Assembly: GCA_030151885.1 (NCBI GenBank) | Contig: JASLCG010000006.1 | Location: forward strand, 1-53,962 | Length of the DNA stretch: 53,962 bases | Reading direction: 5' to 3' | Origin: Bacteroides sp. | Lineage (GTDB): Bacteria; Bacteroidota; Bacteroidia; Bacteroidales; Bacteroidaceae | Part shown: piece after piece, positions 8,344 to 16,957 of the stretch | Position numbering within the stretch: the first letter of the stretch is position 1 | Layout of the letters: every line of letters begins with the position of its first letter | Notes under the pieces: generated by a model | Databases searched by the model: none | What the model was told of the DNA's origin: nothing | Seen by the model: only the letters and a program-made list of their open reading frames with translations | Translations under genes and position numbers: made by a program

Positions 8344-9072
8344 ATGAAAAAGAATTGTTTTAAATCGGTAGCCACTCTTTTATTATGTATGGGAGTGTAT
8401 GGTTGCTCAAGCTCATCGGATGGAGCTAAATATCATGGTGGTTCTATTGAAGTGGCCGAAGCTCAAAATGGGATAATTAAGGTTGAATCGGGCAAAAGAG
8501 TTGTTTTGAATTTAGAGATTGAACCTCACAATGGTTTTACAAAAGGTGATTATACAAAGACCGAGTTGAATATGAAAGGGTCTGATGCTCAAAATCCTGA
8601 GAAAAGAGATGTTTTTGCTACAGACAATCCTGCTACTGTGATAGGTAAAGTTAATGGTACTGCAGAACTTGAAATATTTGCTCTATCTAAGAACAAAGAG
8701 AACTACATTTATGGAAAGTATATAGTAGAAGTATTAGGACAGAAATTTGTAGAAGAGTTAATATTAAGCCCAGATATTGAGACTATTAGATTGGTAAGAT
8801 CTACTAAGCCACAAGGTGGTGAAGGAGTAGATTTGTCTTATAAAATAACTGAAGATATGTATAAAGTACTTCCAGAAGAGGCTACGGTAAAGACTATATT
8901 TATGCGTGAATTGCCTGGAGAAGATGGAAGAATACTGGGTATAAACAATACTAATAGCTCAATTATAGGTTTAGAGCAAGGAAAAACAGATGTATTAGTT
9001 GAGGCTGTAGGCAAGGGGCCAGACTCTATAACCGAAAAGGTTACTAAAAAGATAAGAGTTATTGTTCAATAA
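8344..9072 (+). CDS. Lipoprotein with two Ig-like (BIG2-type) repeats
   Basis: This 242-residue protein has a lipoprotein signal with lipobox VYGC (Cys21) followed by a serine/glycine linker, so it is probably anchored to the outer or inner membrane. Two segments have the shape of bacterial Ig-like domains: about 88-130 (DNPATVIGKVNGTAELEIFA, then a YIVEVL strand) and 195-242 (NTNSSIIGLEQGKTDVLVEA, then KKIRVIV). This is similar to BIG2-type repeats. No catalytic motif is visible. It stands alone, with divergent RIC upstream and a terminator downstream, and gives no functional context. A surface adhesin or scaffold role would be guesswork. Confidence 0.7.
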   Translation: MKKNCFKSVATLLLCMGVYGCSSSSDGAKYHGGSIEVAEAQNGIIKVESGKRVVLNLEIEPHNGFTKGDYTKTELNMKGSDAQNPEKRDVFATDNPATVIGKVNGTAELEIFALSKNKENYIYGKYIVEVLGQKFVEELILSPDIETIRLVRSTKPQGGEGVDLSYKITEDMYKVLPEEATVKTIFMRELPGEDGRILGINNTNSSIIGLEQGKTDVLVEAVGKGPDSITEKVTKKIRVIVQ

Positions 9073-9083
9073 CTATATATAAA

Positions 9084-9118
9084 AAGTATAGGGGAAACAA
9101 TCTGCTTCCCCTATACTT
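9084..9118. terminator. Intrinsic terminator between convergent genes
   Basis: AAGTATAGGGGAA (9084-9096) pairs perfectly with TTCCCCTATACTT (9106-9118). It lies between the lipoprotein gene and the convergent orphan gene and has an A-rich left flank, so it may serve both strands. Confidence 0.75.
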
Positions 9119-9166
9119 CACTAAAAACTAAAAAACGAATGAACTACTAATCTTGAATACCCTTTA

Positions 9167-10765
9167 TTATTGATTTTTCTTTTTATCTTTTATTTTTTGA
9201 TACTTGCTATCAGTCAATTTTATTTGGCTAAAATAGGATAGCTTATCTTCAAAATTCATCTCTTTCTTTGCTTGAGCAGCTTTACATACTTTCGGAGGCT
9301 GATAAGAGGGCGGTGATTTCCTTTTTCCACGTCCATCATACCATGTGTTGTTACTCATTAAGCTTTTATCCTCAGCTGTATTTGCTTGATCTAATACTTC
9401 TAAAAAATGCTGTATTCTATATAACTTACCTTGATTATCTGCAATAAATGCAGTTCCATCATTAAGCAGTGTTATATCATGTATAGTTGAATTATCTAAC
9501 ATGCCGTATTTAATACGGAGCCATTGATTCGTTTTGTGATTCCAAAGCTGAGCCAAATCACTGTCATGCTCTGCATATGCTTCATTATTAAAGAAGATTA
9601 TCCAGTCGTTGTTTAACTCTTTTACACAAGTTAATGATGGCGCATCAACAAAGTCTAAGAACCTTATTAGCCCAGTATCGGTTTGTGTGTCAACTGCAAT
9701 TCTACCCCTACGTGTTGTAGTAATGAATCCAGCTTTTCCAAGTTTTGCTGTTGAGAATCTTTTACCATACAATTTTGTTATGGTTATACCTGTATTTGTT
9801 AGTTGATCATCTTTCCATTCCCAAATCTTTTTGTTTGACGGAATGAATGTACCTCCGTTATTAGTTTTAATAACAGTAGGAGAGCAGTTTAGAGAACAAC
9901 CACACGAGTTGATATCACTAATCATCTTGAATGTTCGTCCTCCAATAGCTGCATCCTCAACACACCAAAGGTGATTTTCATCTAACAATAATAAATCATT
10001 TCCTACCCATGCTAATTCGACCCAGCGGAAAAAGTGAGTTCCACCAATTTCCTCGTCTAAATCAATATAGTCCCATGAGCAAAGATCATCCATATCATGT
10101 CCTATTCTAATCTTTTTAATATAGAAATGATTTTCGGACTCTAATTCTAGAGCTGCATAAAGTTTGTGTAATGAACTATAAGTGATATTAATAATGGGTT
10201 TTGTAAAATAGGTCTTCTTGGGTGGCCAGACGCTTAGATCGAGATGATAATAACTATACTCGCGTGGTTGGCTACCTGGCGATTTAGTAAACATCTGTTT
10301 GCCTACAAAATCAATGTAATAACTATCCTTGCTCTCTAATAAGTAGGTTTCACAAGGCAAACGGTCTGCAATTGCATCAAATCTATACGCTGGTTCACCG
10401 AAGGTTTTTCCTTCTTGAAGACATAAACTATAGGATTTTCCACTTGTAGTGGAACTGTTTTCGAAATCCTTCATCTCTTTTTTATTAATGGGCACGATTG
10501 AAATATTACCATTTTCTTTTTGAACGGCATACAGAGCTGTATCATGTGTGCTTAACTCTTGTCCAAAAGCAAATAGATTTTGCTTTAAATCCAGGTTTGA
10601 ATAATGAGCCATAAGATGGTCCCACTTTACGTCTTGCAGAAATGTGTTTTCTTCAGGGTCTAACACTATACGTAGTTTATTCAAAAGGTCGTTGTTATTA
10701 CTAACTCCTTCTAAAAGAACTGTGTTGCCCGTAGATAAAGCAGAGTGCTTCATACGTTGTTCCAT
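9167..10765 (-). CDS. Unrecognised 532-residue protein, probably beta-propeller-like
   Basis: I do not recognise this family. The protein has no signal peptide or transmembrane segment and is therefore probably cytoplasmic. From about residue 70 to 470 it shows recurrent short beta-strand/Trp blocks (for example YSSLHKLYAALELES, RWVELAWVGNDLLLLDENHLW, KIWEWKDDQLTNTG, NNDWIIFFNNEAYAEH, LLNDGTAFIADNQGKLYRIQ) that look like blades of a beta-propeller. A cysteine cluster CGCSLNC lies near residue 288. The last 60 residues are lysine-rich and probably disordered, with GRGKRKSPPSYQPP. It is monocistronic, has a strong promoter upstream and faces a 1-kb gene-free stretch. Function is unknown. Confidence 0.6.
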   Translation of the reverse strand: MEQRMKHSALSTGNTVLLEGVSNNNDLLNKLRIVLDPEENTFLQDVKWDHLMAHYSNLDLKQNLFAFGQELSTHDTALYAVQKENGNISIVPINKKEMKDFENSSTTSGKSYSLCLQEGKTFGEPAYRFDAIADRLPCETYLLESKDSYYIDFVGKQMFTKSPGSQPREYSYYHLDLSVWPPKKTYFTKPIINITYSSLHKLYAALELESENHFYIKKIRIGHDMDDLCSWDYIDLDEEIGGTHFFRWVELAWVGNDLLLLDENHLWCVEDAAIGGRTFKMISDINSCGCSLNCSPTVIKTNNGGTFIPSNKKIWEWKDDQLTNTGITITKLYGKRFSTAKLGKAGFITTTRRGRIAVDTQTDTGLIRFLDFVDAPSLTCVKELNNDWIIFFNNEAYAEHDSDLAQLWNHKTNQWLRIKYGMLDNSTIHDITLLNDGTAFIADNQGKLYRIQHFLEVLDQANTAEDKSLMSNNTWYDGRGKRKSPPSYQPPKVCKAAQAKKEMNFEDKLSYFSQIKLTDSKYQKIKDKKKNQ

Positions 10766-10828
10766 AGATGATAAATTTTCTAATATCGTGTTTTTAAGAT
10801 TAACTGTGTACTTTCAAAAGTATAGTCG

Positions 10829-10860
10829 CAAATATAACTTTCGATTTCGATATATTCAAA
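10829..10860 (-). promoter_or_regulatory. Promoter of the orphan 532-residue gene
   Basis: Read on the minus strand, TATATTTG (10829-10836) matches the -7 element and TTTG (10857-10860) the -33 element with a 20-nt spacer. This is one of the best promoter matches in the window. The start codon is about 60 nt downstream. Confidence 0.65.
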
Positions 10861-11564
10861 GAAATAATGATAAAATTTTAAATTAAACTTTCGAATTAAT
10901 ACTTAGCGTTTATTTTTATTTATGTAAATAACCTTTTATGAGCCATATAATAGCTATTTTTATATATTGGTGGTTGTTTCGAATAATTTCGATTAGTTGC
11001 GTTAGTTGTGAGTATTTATGACTATATCGTAGATAATAGTGGCAATCTGCTTAAATTATAAAAGATACATATTGTAATATTTATCATAAAGGTTTTCTAA
11101 AGTAGATCAGTATTAATAATTGACAATAGGTTTGTATTTTTCATAGAGTAGATTGTTATGTAGATAAGAAATGAGATAAAAGTGTATTTTGGATTGTTAA
11201 ATTTTAAATAGTATATATTTTTAAAAGCAAAAACACTCATCGAATATGGAGTATTTTTATCAAAAATAATCTTCTAAAAAACAGCCAATTCACCCTAGCT
11301 GCAAAGCATAGAATCGGTGTATCTATTGTCTTACTTTAATAAACTGGCTATACATTATATGAAATCTGTATAAAACAGTATTATAGCATGTTATAGCTTC
11401 TTATTGTTTAGTCAATTGTCTGATAATCATTGTTTTATTGCTATTTCTAGGCATTTGGTAGATGTGTCTTCTTTGGTCAAATGTTACTATCTCCTTACTC
11501 GAATTGGAAAAAAGTATAGCTTGTTTTTTGCTAAACAAAACTTAGCCTTTTTCTGTTTTATTTC

Positions 11565-11572
11565 TATCTTTG
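11565..11572 (+). promoter_or_regulatory. Promoter -7 element of the riboswitch-nrdAB transcript
   Basis: TATCTTTG matches TAnnTTTG and lies 35 nt ahead of the first paired segment of the riboswitch. The predicted transcript would begin near 11579, leaving a leader of about 240 nt. Confidence 0.55.
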
Positions 11573-11599
11573 TCTAACATGTATTTTGGTGACCTTATT

Positions 11600-11760
11600 T
11601 GTATTCGCAGGTAAGATTGAAAAGGGAACTTGGTGCAAAACCAAGACAGAACCGGCTGCTGTAATCCGATAAACATTTGTGATAGAAAGTTCCAAAAGCC
11701 ACTGTAATTACGGGAAGGTTATCTATTTCAACTAAGGAGAGTCAGAAGACCTGCCAAAAT
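11600..11760 (+). ncRNA. Cobalamin (adenosylcobalamin-type) riboswitch
   Basis: The RNA has the ordered conserved blocks of a cobalamin aptamer: GCAGGT (11607-11612) opening the closing stem, AAGGGAA then GGTGCAAAACC, CCGGCTGCTGTAA-like segment (11652-11664), the B12 box GCCACTG followed by CGGGAAGG (11698-11718), and GAGTCAGAAGACCTGCC whose ACCTGC (11749-11754) pairs with GCAGGT. It lies 62 nt ahead of nrdA, so B12 should lower expression of the B12-independent reductase. No strong intrinsic terminator was seen between aptamer and start codon, so translational control or a weak terminator is likely. Confidence 0.93.
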
Positions 11761-11822
11761 ATTAAGTTTTTATGTTTTCCGAGTTAAGACATTATGCACT
11801 AATTTTTTTGCTATAACTACAT

Positions 11823-14330
11823 ATGAATATAATAAAACGTAATCGTAAAGTTGAACCATTCACTTTCGATAAGATTAAAAAAGCTATTACTGCAGCTTTT
11901 AGAAGTTTAGAAACGACGGTAACCAATGAGGAACTAGATGCTGTGTGTAAACTTATAGGTAAGCAGATAGAGGGAAAAGAGTGTGTTGAAGTTGAAACTA
12001 TACAAGATTTAGTAGAGACCTCTTTAATGGAAAGAGGACATTATAAAGAGGCTAAAGCGTATATCTTGTATCGTGATAAAAGAGCCGCTTCTAGAGTGGT
12101 AATTGCTCAGTTTTCAGAAACTGTATCGGATCCAAAAGTTATAGCTATTCTTGAATTGATTCAAGAACACTTTACAACTAAACCGTATGCATTAGATTTC
12201 TTATATGCTAAGTACAGATCTTTTTACAAACAAGATGCAGATGCACTTCAAACCCTTATAAAGGCTGCTGTTGAGCTAATAACTCCCGATGCTCCAAATT
12301 GGGAATTTATAGCTGCTAGACTTCTTATGATACGTTTAGAAGATAAAATACACGATACTGAAAAGGTACTTTGTTTGAATTCTTTCTATGAAAAACTGCG
12401 CTATTTAACAGATCAAAACCTATATGGTGCTTATATGCTCGAAAACTATACGAAAGAGGAGGTTGATGAGTTGGCTAAGCACTTAAATGCTGAAAGAAAT
12501 AATCTGTTAACATATAGTAGCTTACATCTATTAATAAAACGATACTTAATAAAAGATTTTTCGCATAATATTTTAGAGCGCCCGCAAGAGATGTTCATGG
12601 GTATTGCTATGCATTTAGCTATTCCTGAAGGTGAAAATAAAGTGAAGTGGGCAAAAGAAATTTACGATATCTTGAGCCAATTACAAGTTACAATGGCTAC
12701 CCCAACTATGAGCAATGCTCGTAAACCTTTAAGTCAGCTATCAAGCTGTTTTGAAGATGTAATGCCAGATAGTCTTGTAGGTATCTACCGTACGATAACG
12801 AACTTTGCCGAGGTCTCAAAATTTGGTGGAGGTATGGGTATCTATATGGGAAAAGTTAGAGCAGTAGGCTCTGATATCCGAGGCTTTAAGGGCGTTGCTG
12901 GTGGAGTTTTAAAATGGATAAAGCTTTGTAACGATACAGCTATTGCTGTTGATCAGCTAGGAGTTAGACAAGGTTCTGTAGCTATATACTTAGATATTTG
13001 GCATAGAGACATGCCTGAATTCTTGCAAATCAGAACCAATAATGGAGATGATCGAATGAAAGCTCACGATGTGTTTCCTGGCATCTGTGTTCCCGACTAC
13101 TTTTGGGAGCAAGTACGCGATAACATAGACGGAAATTGGTATTTTATGTGTCCTCATGAAATAAAAACCACTATGGGTTATAGTTTAGAAGACTCGTATG
13201 GTGATGAGTGGGTTGAGCGTTATAAAGCTTGTGTCTCTGACGACAGAATTCCGAAACGCGCCATTGCTATTAAAGAACTGGTACGTCTTATTATTAAATC
13301 GGCTGTAGAGACAGGTACTCCATTTATCTTTAATAGAGATTTAGTAAATCGTACGAATCCTAATAAACATCAAGGTATAATTTACTGTTCAAACTTATGT
13401 ACTGAGATAGCTCAAAATCAACGAGCTATAGAACAAGTAGATCGTACAATAAAAATAGTAAATGGAGAAGAAATTGTTATTGAGGAGTCTAAAGCTGGAG
13501 ATTTTGTTGTATGTAACTTAGCTTCGTTAGTACTTGGTAACATTGATGTAGAGAATAAAGTCGAATTGCAAAAGGTAATACACACTGTTGTACGTGCGTT
13601 AGATAATGTGATTGACTTGAACTTCTATCCAATTCCATATGCTAGAATAACAAATCAGAAGATGCGTCCTATTGGCCTAGGTACAAGTGGTTATCACCAT
13701 TTATTAGCTAAGAAACACATCAAGTGGGAGAGTGATGAGCATCTAGAGTATATGGATAAAGTATATGAAGATATCAATTACTTTACCATTGAAGCGTCTA
13801 GTATATTGGCAGAGGAAAAAGGCATCTATAGTCACTTTGAAGGTAGCGACTGGCAAAATGGAGATTATTTCTCATTGAGAAATTACGACTCAGAAAGATG
13901 GAGCAAACTAGCGAAAGAGGTGAAACAAAAAGGTATGCGAAATGGTTACCTACTTGCAATTGCACCTACTAGTTCGACATCTATTATTGCTGGAACAACA
14001 GCAGGGACAGATCCTGTTATGAATCGTTACTTCCTGGAAGAGAAGAAAGGAAGTATCATTCCACGTGTAGCACCAGAATTGACAGATAGAACGTATTGGT
14101 TGTATAAAACAGCACATCAAATAGATCAAAACTGGGTGATAGATGCTGCTGGTGTTCGTCAACGACATCTTGATCAATCACAATCTGTAAACCTATATAT
14201 TACACAAGAGTTTACCTTTAGAAAGCTATTGTCACTTTATGTTAGAGCTTGGGAAAAAGGAGTCAAAACTCTGTACTATGTACGTAGTAAATCTTTAGAG
14301 GTAGAAGAGTGCGAAACATGCTCGGCATAA
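11823..14330 (+). CDS. nrdA: Ribonucleoside-diphosphate reductase class Ia, alpha subunit
   Basis: This 835-residue protein reduces ribonucleotides to deoxyribonucleotides with the NrdB radical subunit in the cytoplasm. An ATP-cone (about 1-95, beginning IIKRNRKVEPFTFDKIKKAI) gives allosteric control, followed by the alpha/beta-barrel catalytic domain. Catalytic cysteines are placed as expected: SSCF (Cys309), NLCTE (Cys526) and VVCNLAS (Cys564), with the C-terminal redox pair CETC near 831-834. The length is normal. The gene is preceded by a cobalamin riboswitch and followed by nrdB 52 nt downstream. Because class Ia reductase needs oxygen and iron rather than B12, the riboswitch implies a B12-dependent class II reductase elsewhere in the genome. 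Confidence 0.97.
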   Translation: MNIIKRNRKVEPFTFDKIKKAITAAFRSLETTVTNEELDAVCKLIGKQIEGKECVEVETIQDLVETSLMERGHYKEAKAYILYRDKRAASRVVIAQFSETVSDPKVIAILELIQEHFTTKPYALDFLYAKYRSFYKQDADALQTLIKAAVELITPDAPNWEFIAARLLMIRLEDKIHDTEKVLCLNSFYEKLRYLTDQNLYGAYMLENYTKEEVDELAKHLNAERNNLLTYSSLHLLIKRYLIKDFSHNILERPQEMFMGIAMHLAIPEGENKVKWAKEIYDILSQLQVTMATPTMSNARKPLSQLSSCFEDVMPDSLVGIYRTITNFAEVSKFGGGMGIYMGKVRAVGSDIRGFKGVAGGVLKWIKLCNDTAIAVDQLGVRQGSVAIYLDIWHRDMPEFLQIRTNNGDDRMKAHDVFPGICVPDYFWEQVRDNIDGNWYFMCPHEIKTTMGYSLEDSYGDEWVERYKACVSDDRIPKRAIAIKELVRLIIKSAVETGTPFIFNRDLVNRTNPNKHQGIIYCSNLCTEIAQNQRAIEQVDRTIKIVNGEEIVIEESKAGDFVVCNLASLVLGNIDVENKVELQKVIHTVVRALDNVIDLNFYPIPYARITNQKMRPIGLGTSGYHHLLAKKHIKWESDEHLEYMDKVYEDINYFTIEASSILAEEKGIYSHFEGSDWQNGDYFSLRNYDSERWSKLAKEVKQKGMRNGYLLAIAPTSSTSIIAGTTAGTDPVMNRYFLEEKKGSIIPRVAPELTDRTYWLYKTAHQIDQNWVIDAAGVRQRHLDQSQSVNLYITQEFTFRKLLSLYVRAWEKGVKTLYYVRSKSLEVEECETCSA

Positions 14331-14382
14331 CACATCAAACAGATTAAATTTAGTAAACAATAATAAGAAATACACAAGCTAG

Positions 14383-15426
14383 ATGGCTAGATTGAAGAAG
14401 AAAGCGCTCTTTAATGAGCATGGAGATATTGAAGTAACCCAAAGAAGAATGATTAATGGGAATACGACAAACTTGAATGACTTTAATAATATGAAATACC
14501 CTTGGGTGTCGTATTGGTATCGTCAGGCAATGAATAACTTTTGGATTCCCGAGGAGATTAATATGTCGCAAGATGTAAAAGACTATAGACGTTTATCTCG
14601 TTACGAGAAAAAAGCATATGATAAAATTCTATCTTTTTTAATCTTCTTAGATAGTATTCAGACAGCAAATTTACCTTATGTAGGCGAGTATGTTACGGCA
14701 AATGAAGTAAACCTTTGTCTTACAATACAGGCTTTTCAAGAGGCAGTACACTCGCAGTCGTATAGCTATATGTTAGATACAATTTGTTCGCCAGAAGAGC
14801 GTGAACATATTTTATATCAGTGGAAAAGTGATGAGCATCTATTAAAGCGAAATAAGTTTATTGGAGATATTTACAACGAGTTTCAAGAGAATAAAAGTTC
14901 GCACCAATTACTAAAGACTATGGTAGCAAACTATATCTTGGAGGGTATTTATTTCTACTCGGGTTTTATGTTTTTCTATAATTTAGGACGTAATGGAAAG
15001 ATGCCAGGCTCTGTGCAGGAAATTCGTTACATTAATCGAGACGAGAATACACACCTTTGGTTATTCCAGTCTATTATTTTAGAGCTTAAAAAAGAACAAC
15101 CAGAATTATTCACTCCAGAAGCTATAGAACAGTTCCGAGGAATGATTAAAGAGGGAGCTTTACAAGAGATAGAGTGGGGAGAGTATGTAATAGGCGATAA
15201 TATCGAAGGACTTACAAAAGAGATGATTAGCGACTATATCATGTATCTAGCGAATTTACGTTGCGAAAACCTTGGATTTGAAATGCTATTCCCTGGACAT
15301 GAAGCAGAACCAGAGAGTATGAAATGGGTTGCACAATACAGTAATCCAAATTTAATTAAAACAGATTTCTTTGAGGCGAAGCCTAGTGCTTATGCTAAAT
15401 CAACTTCAATAGTTGACGATTTATAA
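14383..15426 (+). CDS. nrdB: Ribonucleoside-diphosphate reductase class Ia, beta subunit
   Basis: This 347-residue protein is the ferritin-like subunit that holds the di-iron centre and the tyrosyl radical for NrdA. All metal ligands are visible: Asp90 (FLDSIQ), Glu120 and His123 (QEAVHSQSY), Glu187 (ILEGIYF), Glu221 and His224 (RDENTHL). Tyr127, four residues after His123, matches the radical tyrosine of E. coli NrdB, so this is a classical tyrosyl-radical type and not a manganese or Phe-substituted variant. The C-terminus ends STSIVDDL, which should dock on NrdA. It is expressed from the riboswitch-controlled transcript and is followed by a strong terminator. Confidence 0.97.
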   Translation: MARLKKKALFNEHGDIEVTQRRMINGNTTNLNDFNNMKYPWVSYWYRQAMNNFWIPEEINMSQDVKDYRRLSRYEKKAYDKILSFLIFLDSIQTANLPYVGEYVTANEVNLCLTIQAFQEAVHSQSYSYMLDTICSPEEREHILYQWKSDEHLLKRNKFIGDIYNEFQENKSSHQLLKTMVANYILEGIYFYSGFMFFYNLGRNGKMPGSVQEIRYINRDENTHLWLFQSIILELKKEQPELFTPEAIEQFRGMIKEGALQEIEWGEYVIGDNIEGLTKEMISDYIMYLANLRCENLGFEMLFPGHEAEPESMKWVAQYSNPNLIKTDFFEAKPSAYAKSTSIVDDL

Positions 15427-15457
15427 TACAAAAAATAGAATATTCTATTATAATAAA

Positions 15458-15504
15458 TAAGAGGTTAATGCATGCTATATAAGCATGTTATTAGCCTCTT
15501 TTTT
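15458..15504 (+). terminator. Intrinsic terminator after nrdB
   Basis: AAGAGGTTAATGCATGCT (15459-15476) pairs, with a small bulge, with AAGCATGTTATTAGCCTCTT (15481-15500), followed by a T run. Confidence 0.8.
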
Positions 15505-15598
15505 ATTGAATAACATAGAGAAAGAGCAGATATTAAAAATAAAGATAGAATAGGTGTGTATAATTGATAATATAGTTCTAGAAGACCACTTTATTTTA

Positions 15599-15606
15599 TA
15601 TTTTTG
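15599..15606 (+). promoter_or_regulatory. Promoter -7 element of galE
   Basis: TATTTTTG matches TAnnTTTG, 25 nt upstream of the start codon. No clear -33 element is visible. Confidence 0.5.
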
Positions 15607-15631
15607 TAATTCAATTAACTAAATACATATT

Positions 15632-16666
15632 ATGAAGAAGAGAATTTTAGTTACAGGTGGAACTGGATATATTGGTTCGCACACTGTAGTAGAGTTACAG
15701 AATAGTGGTTATGAGGTTATTATTGTAGATAACCTATCTAACTCTAATGCTGATGTTGTTGACAATATCGAAAAGGTATCTGGAACGCGTCCTGTTTTTG
15801 TTGAGTTAGATTGTTTAGACTACAATGGCCTAGATGCTTTGTTTACAAAATACAAAGGTATTGAGGCAATTATCCACTTTGCAGCAAGTAAAGCAGTGGG
15901 TGAGTCTGTACAAAAACCGCTATTATACTACCGTAACAACCTAGTATCTCTTATTAACCTACTAGATCTAATGCCTAAACACCAAGTTAAGGGAATTGTA
16001 TTCTCTTCTTCTTGTACTGTTTATGGACAGCCAGATATATTGCCAGTAACAGAAGAGGCTCCAATTAAGAAAGCAGAGTCTCCTTATGGTAATACAAAAC
16101 AAATTAACGAAGAGATAATTCAAGATACAATTGCTTCAGGATCGCCAATCAATGCGATTATGTTGCGTTACTTTAATCCTATTGGAGCACACCCAACAGC
16201 ACTGCTTGGTGAGTTACCAAATGGAGTTCCACAAAACTTAGTACCATATATTACACAGACTGCAATAGGTATTCGTGAGCAATTAAGTGTATTTGGAGAT
16301 GACTACGATACTCCTGATGGATCTTGTATTAGAGATTTTATTAATGTGGTGGACTTAGCTAAAGCTCACGTCGTTGCAATTGATAGAATCTTAAACAATA
16401 AACAAAAAGCAAAAGCAGAAGTGTTTAATATTGGTACAGGTACAGGACTTTCTGTTCTTGAACTGATTGAGGCTTTTGAGAAAGCTTCTGGCGTAAAATT
16501 GAATTACAAAATTGTAGGACGCCGTGCTGGTGATATTGAAAAAGTATGGGCTAATCCAGATTATGCTAACAATGAGTTAGGTTGGAAAGCCGATACAAGT
16601 ATCGAAGATACAATTCTTTCTGCTTGGAACTGGCAACTTAAATTAAGAGAAAGAGGTATTCAATAA
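15632..16666 (+). CDS. galE: UDP-glucose 4-epimerase
   Basis: This 344-residue cytoplasmic enzyme interconverts UDP-glucose and UDP-galactose using bound NAD. It is an extended short-chain dehydrogenase with the Rossmann motif GGTGYIG (9-15), the serine segment SSSCTVYG (125-132) and the catalytic pair Tyr152-x3-Lys156 in SPYGNTK. The C-terminal substrate domain has the GalE signature YFNPIGAHP and the RRAGDIEKVWA segment. Length is normal. It is monocistronic with a -7 element close to the start, and no strong terminator immediately follows; the hairpin at 16848-16885 may serve. It supplies galactose for envelope polysaccharide and the Leloir pathway. Confidence 0.97.
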   Translation: MKKRILVTGGTGYIGSHTVVELQNSGYEVIIVDNLSNSNADVVDNIEKVSGTRPVFVELDCLDYNGLDALFTKYKGIEAIIHFAASKAVGESVQKPLLYYRNNLVSLINLLDLMPKHQVKGIVFSSSCTVYGQPDILPVTEEAPIKKAESPYGNTKQINEEIIQDTIASGSPINAIMLRYFNPIGAHPTALLGELPNGVPQNLVPYITQTAIGIREQLSVFGDDYDTPDGSCIRDFINVVDLAKAHVVAIDRILNNKQKAKAEVFNIGTGTGLSVLELIEAFEKASGVKLNYKIVGRRAGDIEKVWANPDYANNELGWKADTSIEDTILSAWNWQLKLRERGIQ

Positions 16667-16812
16667 AATGAATGTTAAAAAGCAAAATATTTCATTCTTA
16701 TTTGAACTATTATAAAGACTCATTGTTATATTAATGAAGTCAATCTGAAAGAGTTATGTTTACACAAAAAGGCATAACATTATGATTTTCATAAGCGATT
16801 GTACTTTATAGT

Positions 16813-16885
16813 AGTTTTGTCGTGTTTTATTTTGTGTTTGTGTTGGGTAGTACTGCGATGAGAATCGTGGTACTACTTTTTTTTG
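16813..16885 (+). ncRNA. Candidate small RNA unit: promoter-like element plus terminator
   Basis: TAGTTTTG (16813-16820) matches the -7 consensus. Some 28 nt further is a 13-bp hairpin, GTAGTACTGCGAT (16848-16860) pairing with ATCGTGGTACTAC (16865-16877) with two G-T wobbles and a GAGA loop, followed by eight T. Together they would give a transcript of about 60 nt. The alternative is simply the terminator of galE, whose stop is 180 nt upstream. Confidence 0.4.
16848..16885 (+). terminator. Strong intrinsic terminator with T8 tail
   Basis: A 13-bp stem with a GAGA tetraloop and eight trailing T residues. It terminates either galE read-through or the candidate small RNA. Confidence 0.85.
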
Positions 16886-16957
16886 TGCCCAAAAATAATT
16901 GATACGAATTTTATACAGCTAGAGTAGGATTTGATACCGACGATAAGCCCCACTTTA

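Larger units (their letters stand above)
10766..11822. other. Gene-free 1-kb interval
   Basis: This stretch contains the leftward promoter of the orphan gene, a cluster of five TTTCGA hexamers (10839-10992), and the rightward promoter and cobalamin riboswitch of nrdA at the right end. Between about 11000 and 11560 I find no convincing gene, tRNA or strong hairpin; it is AT-rich and contains only weak inverted repeats. Confidence 0.6.

Noticed and set aside
11000..11560. Possible missing gene or ncRNA in the long spacer upstream of nrdA
   Set aside because: No reading frame of useful length and only 5- to 8-bp inverted repeats; I cannot support a feature.
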